Source of the DNA: Streptomyces ardesiacus
Lineage (GTDB): Bacteria > Actinomycetota > Actinomycetes > Streptomycetales > Streptomycetaceae
Reading direction: 5' to 3'
Assembly (NCBI RefSeq): GCF_003112575.1
Contig: NZ_BEWC01000001.1
Coordinates: 434,001-498,000, forward strand
Length of the DNA: 64,000 nucleotides
Part shown: piece after piece, positions 63,592 through 64,000 of the stretch
How the letters are laid out: the number at the start of each line of letters is the position of its first letter
How positions within the stretch are numbered: the first letter of the stretch is position 1
The notes under the pieces: model-generated
Database searches by the model: none
The model's input: the letters and a program-made list of their open reading frames with translations, nothing else
What the model was told of the DNA's origin: nothing
Position numbers and translations under genes: made by a program

Positions 63592-64000
63592 ATGGCGAGG
63601 CAGCTACGCGCCGAGCAGACCCGCGCGACGATCGTCGGTGCCGCGGCCGACCTGTTCGACCGCCACGGCTACGAGTCGACCAGCCTGAGCGAGATCGTCG
63701 CCCACGCCGGGGTCACCAAGGGCGCCCTGTACTTCCACTTCGCGGCGAAGGAGGACCTCGCCCAGGCCATCATGGAGATACAGTGCCGCACCTTCCGCCG
63801 GCTCGTGAGGGACCTGGACGGGCGGGGCTACTCCTCCCTGGAGGCGCTGCTGCGTCTCACCTTCGGCATGACCCGGGTCTACGAGGAGGGGCCGGTGCTG
63901 CGGGCCGGGCTGCGGCTCGCCACCGCCGGAGTACCGGTACGGCCGCCCCTGCCGCACCCCTTCACCGAGTGGCGGCAGACGGCGACGTCCCAACTGCTCA
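63592..64000 (+). CDS. TetR-family regulator, ScbR/ArpA (gamma-butyrolactone receptor)-like, 3' end outside window
   Basis: Open frame from ATG 63592 to the window edge (136 codons). The N-terminal HTH reads AEQTRATIVGAAADLFDRHG, then S-L-S-E-I-V-A-H-A-G-V-T-K-G-A-L-Y-F-H-F, with the ScbR-type V-T-K-G-A-L-Y-F-H-F-x-x-K-E-D-L-A. The ligand domain continues with L-R-A-G-L-R-L-A. Likely a butyrolactone-type receptor or pseudo-receptor; the ligand pocket is not yet in view. A GGATATCGT stretch 65 bp upstream could be its -10 region. Confidence 0.88.
   Translation, partial: MARQLRAEQTRATIVGAAADLFDRHGYESTSLSEIVAHAGVTKGALYFHFAAKEDLAQAIMEIQCRTFRRLVRDLDGRGYSSLEALLRLTFGMTRVYEEGPVLRAGLRLATAGVPVRPPLPHPFTEWRQTATSQLL

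Overview
The window is high-GC actinobacterial chromosome, almost certainly Streptomyces: third codon positions are strongly G/C biased, and it carries an intact ram (SapB morphogenetic lanthipeptide) operon, an opcA-linked pentose phosphate operon and many four-base ATGA/GTGA translational couplings. The gene order resembles what I recall of the S. coelicolor SCO664x-SCO669x region. No tRNA, rRNA, insertion sequence or CRISPR array was seen.

Region by region: (1) 1-6.6 kb is a DNA-modification/defence patch. It holds a type I hsdM-hsdS pair (hsdS runs off the left edge), an HTH-N6-adenine methylase-specificity fusion, and a divergent orphan DndB/DGQHR-like protein. (2) 6.8-12.0 kb has a GNAT acetyltransferase, then a Zur-box-like palindrome in front of a lipoprotein / fused two-domain permease / MFS set that looks like a metallophore import-export system without its ATPase. 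(3) 12.1-20.5 kb has a membrane protein and an uncharacterised biosynthetic locus: CDP-alcohol phosphotransferase, dehydrogenase, degenerate PTPS/QueD homologue, glycosyltransferase, methyltransferase, flippase-like membrane protein, creatininase-family amidohydrolase and a GTP cyclohydrolase II. The cyclohydrolase carries the Tyr-to-Met change known to make the enzyme stop at the formamidopyrimidine. (4) 20.5-31.6 kb has a serine hydrolase and the tkt-tal-zwf-opcA-pgi-gnd operon, divergent from an AraC regulator. (5) 31.7-34.9 kb has a secreted GH16 laminarinase and a GH4 glycosidase that share a divergent control region with a LacI-type operator. (6) 34.9-39.9 kb has an ATP-grasp enzyme, a phosphoesterase, a phosphopantetheinyl transferase, a small protein and two regulators. 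(7) 40.3-47.6 kb is ramC-ramS-ramA-ramB with convergent ramR. (8) 48.2-59.8 kb is a four-gene DUF4132 / giant protein / DUF5682-VWA fusion / SWIM locus related to enterobacterial yehI-Q, with no MoxR ATPase. (9) 59.9-64 kb has a Nudix hydrolase, a DHFR-fold reductase, a Tat-exported phospholipase C and the start of a butyrolactone-receptor-like TetR regulator.

How the genes may work together: the central operon feeds NADPH and pentose phosphates; ram makes and exports the SapB surfactant needed for aerial growth. The two loci most worth follow-up are the GTP-derived locus at 13.4-20.5 kb and the DUF4132/VWA/SWIM locus at 48-60 kb. Functions are assigned from motifs and family knowledge only; no database search was possible.
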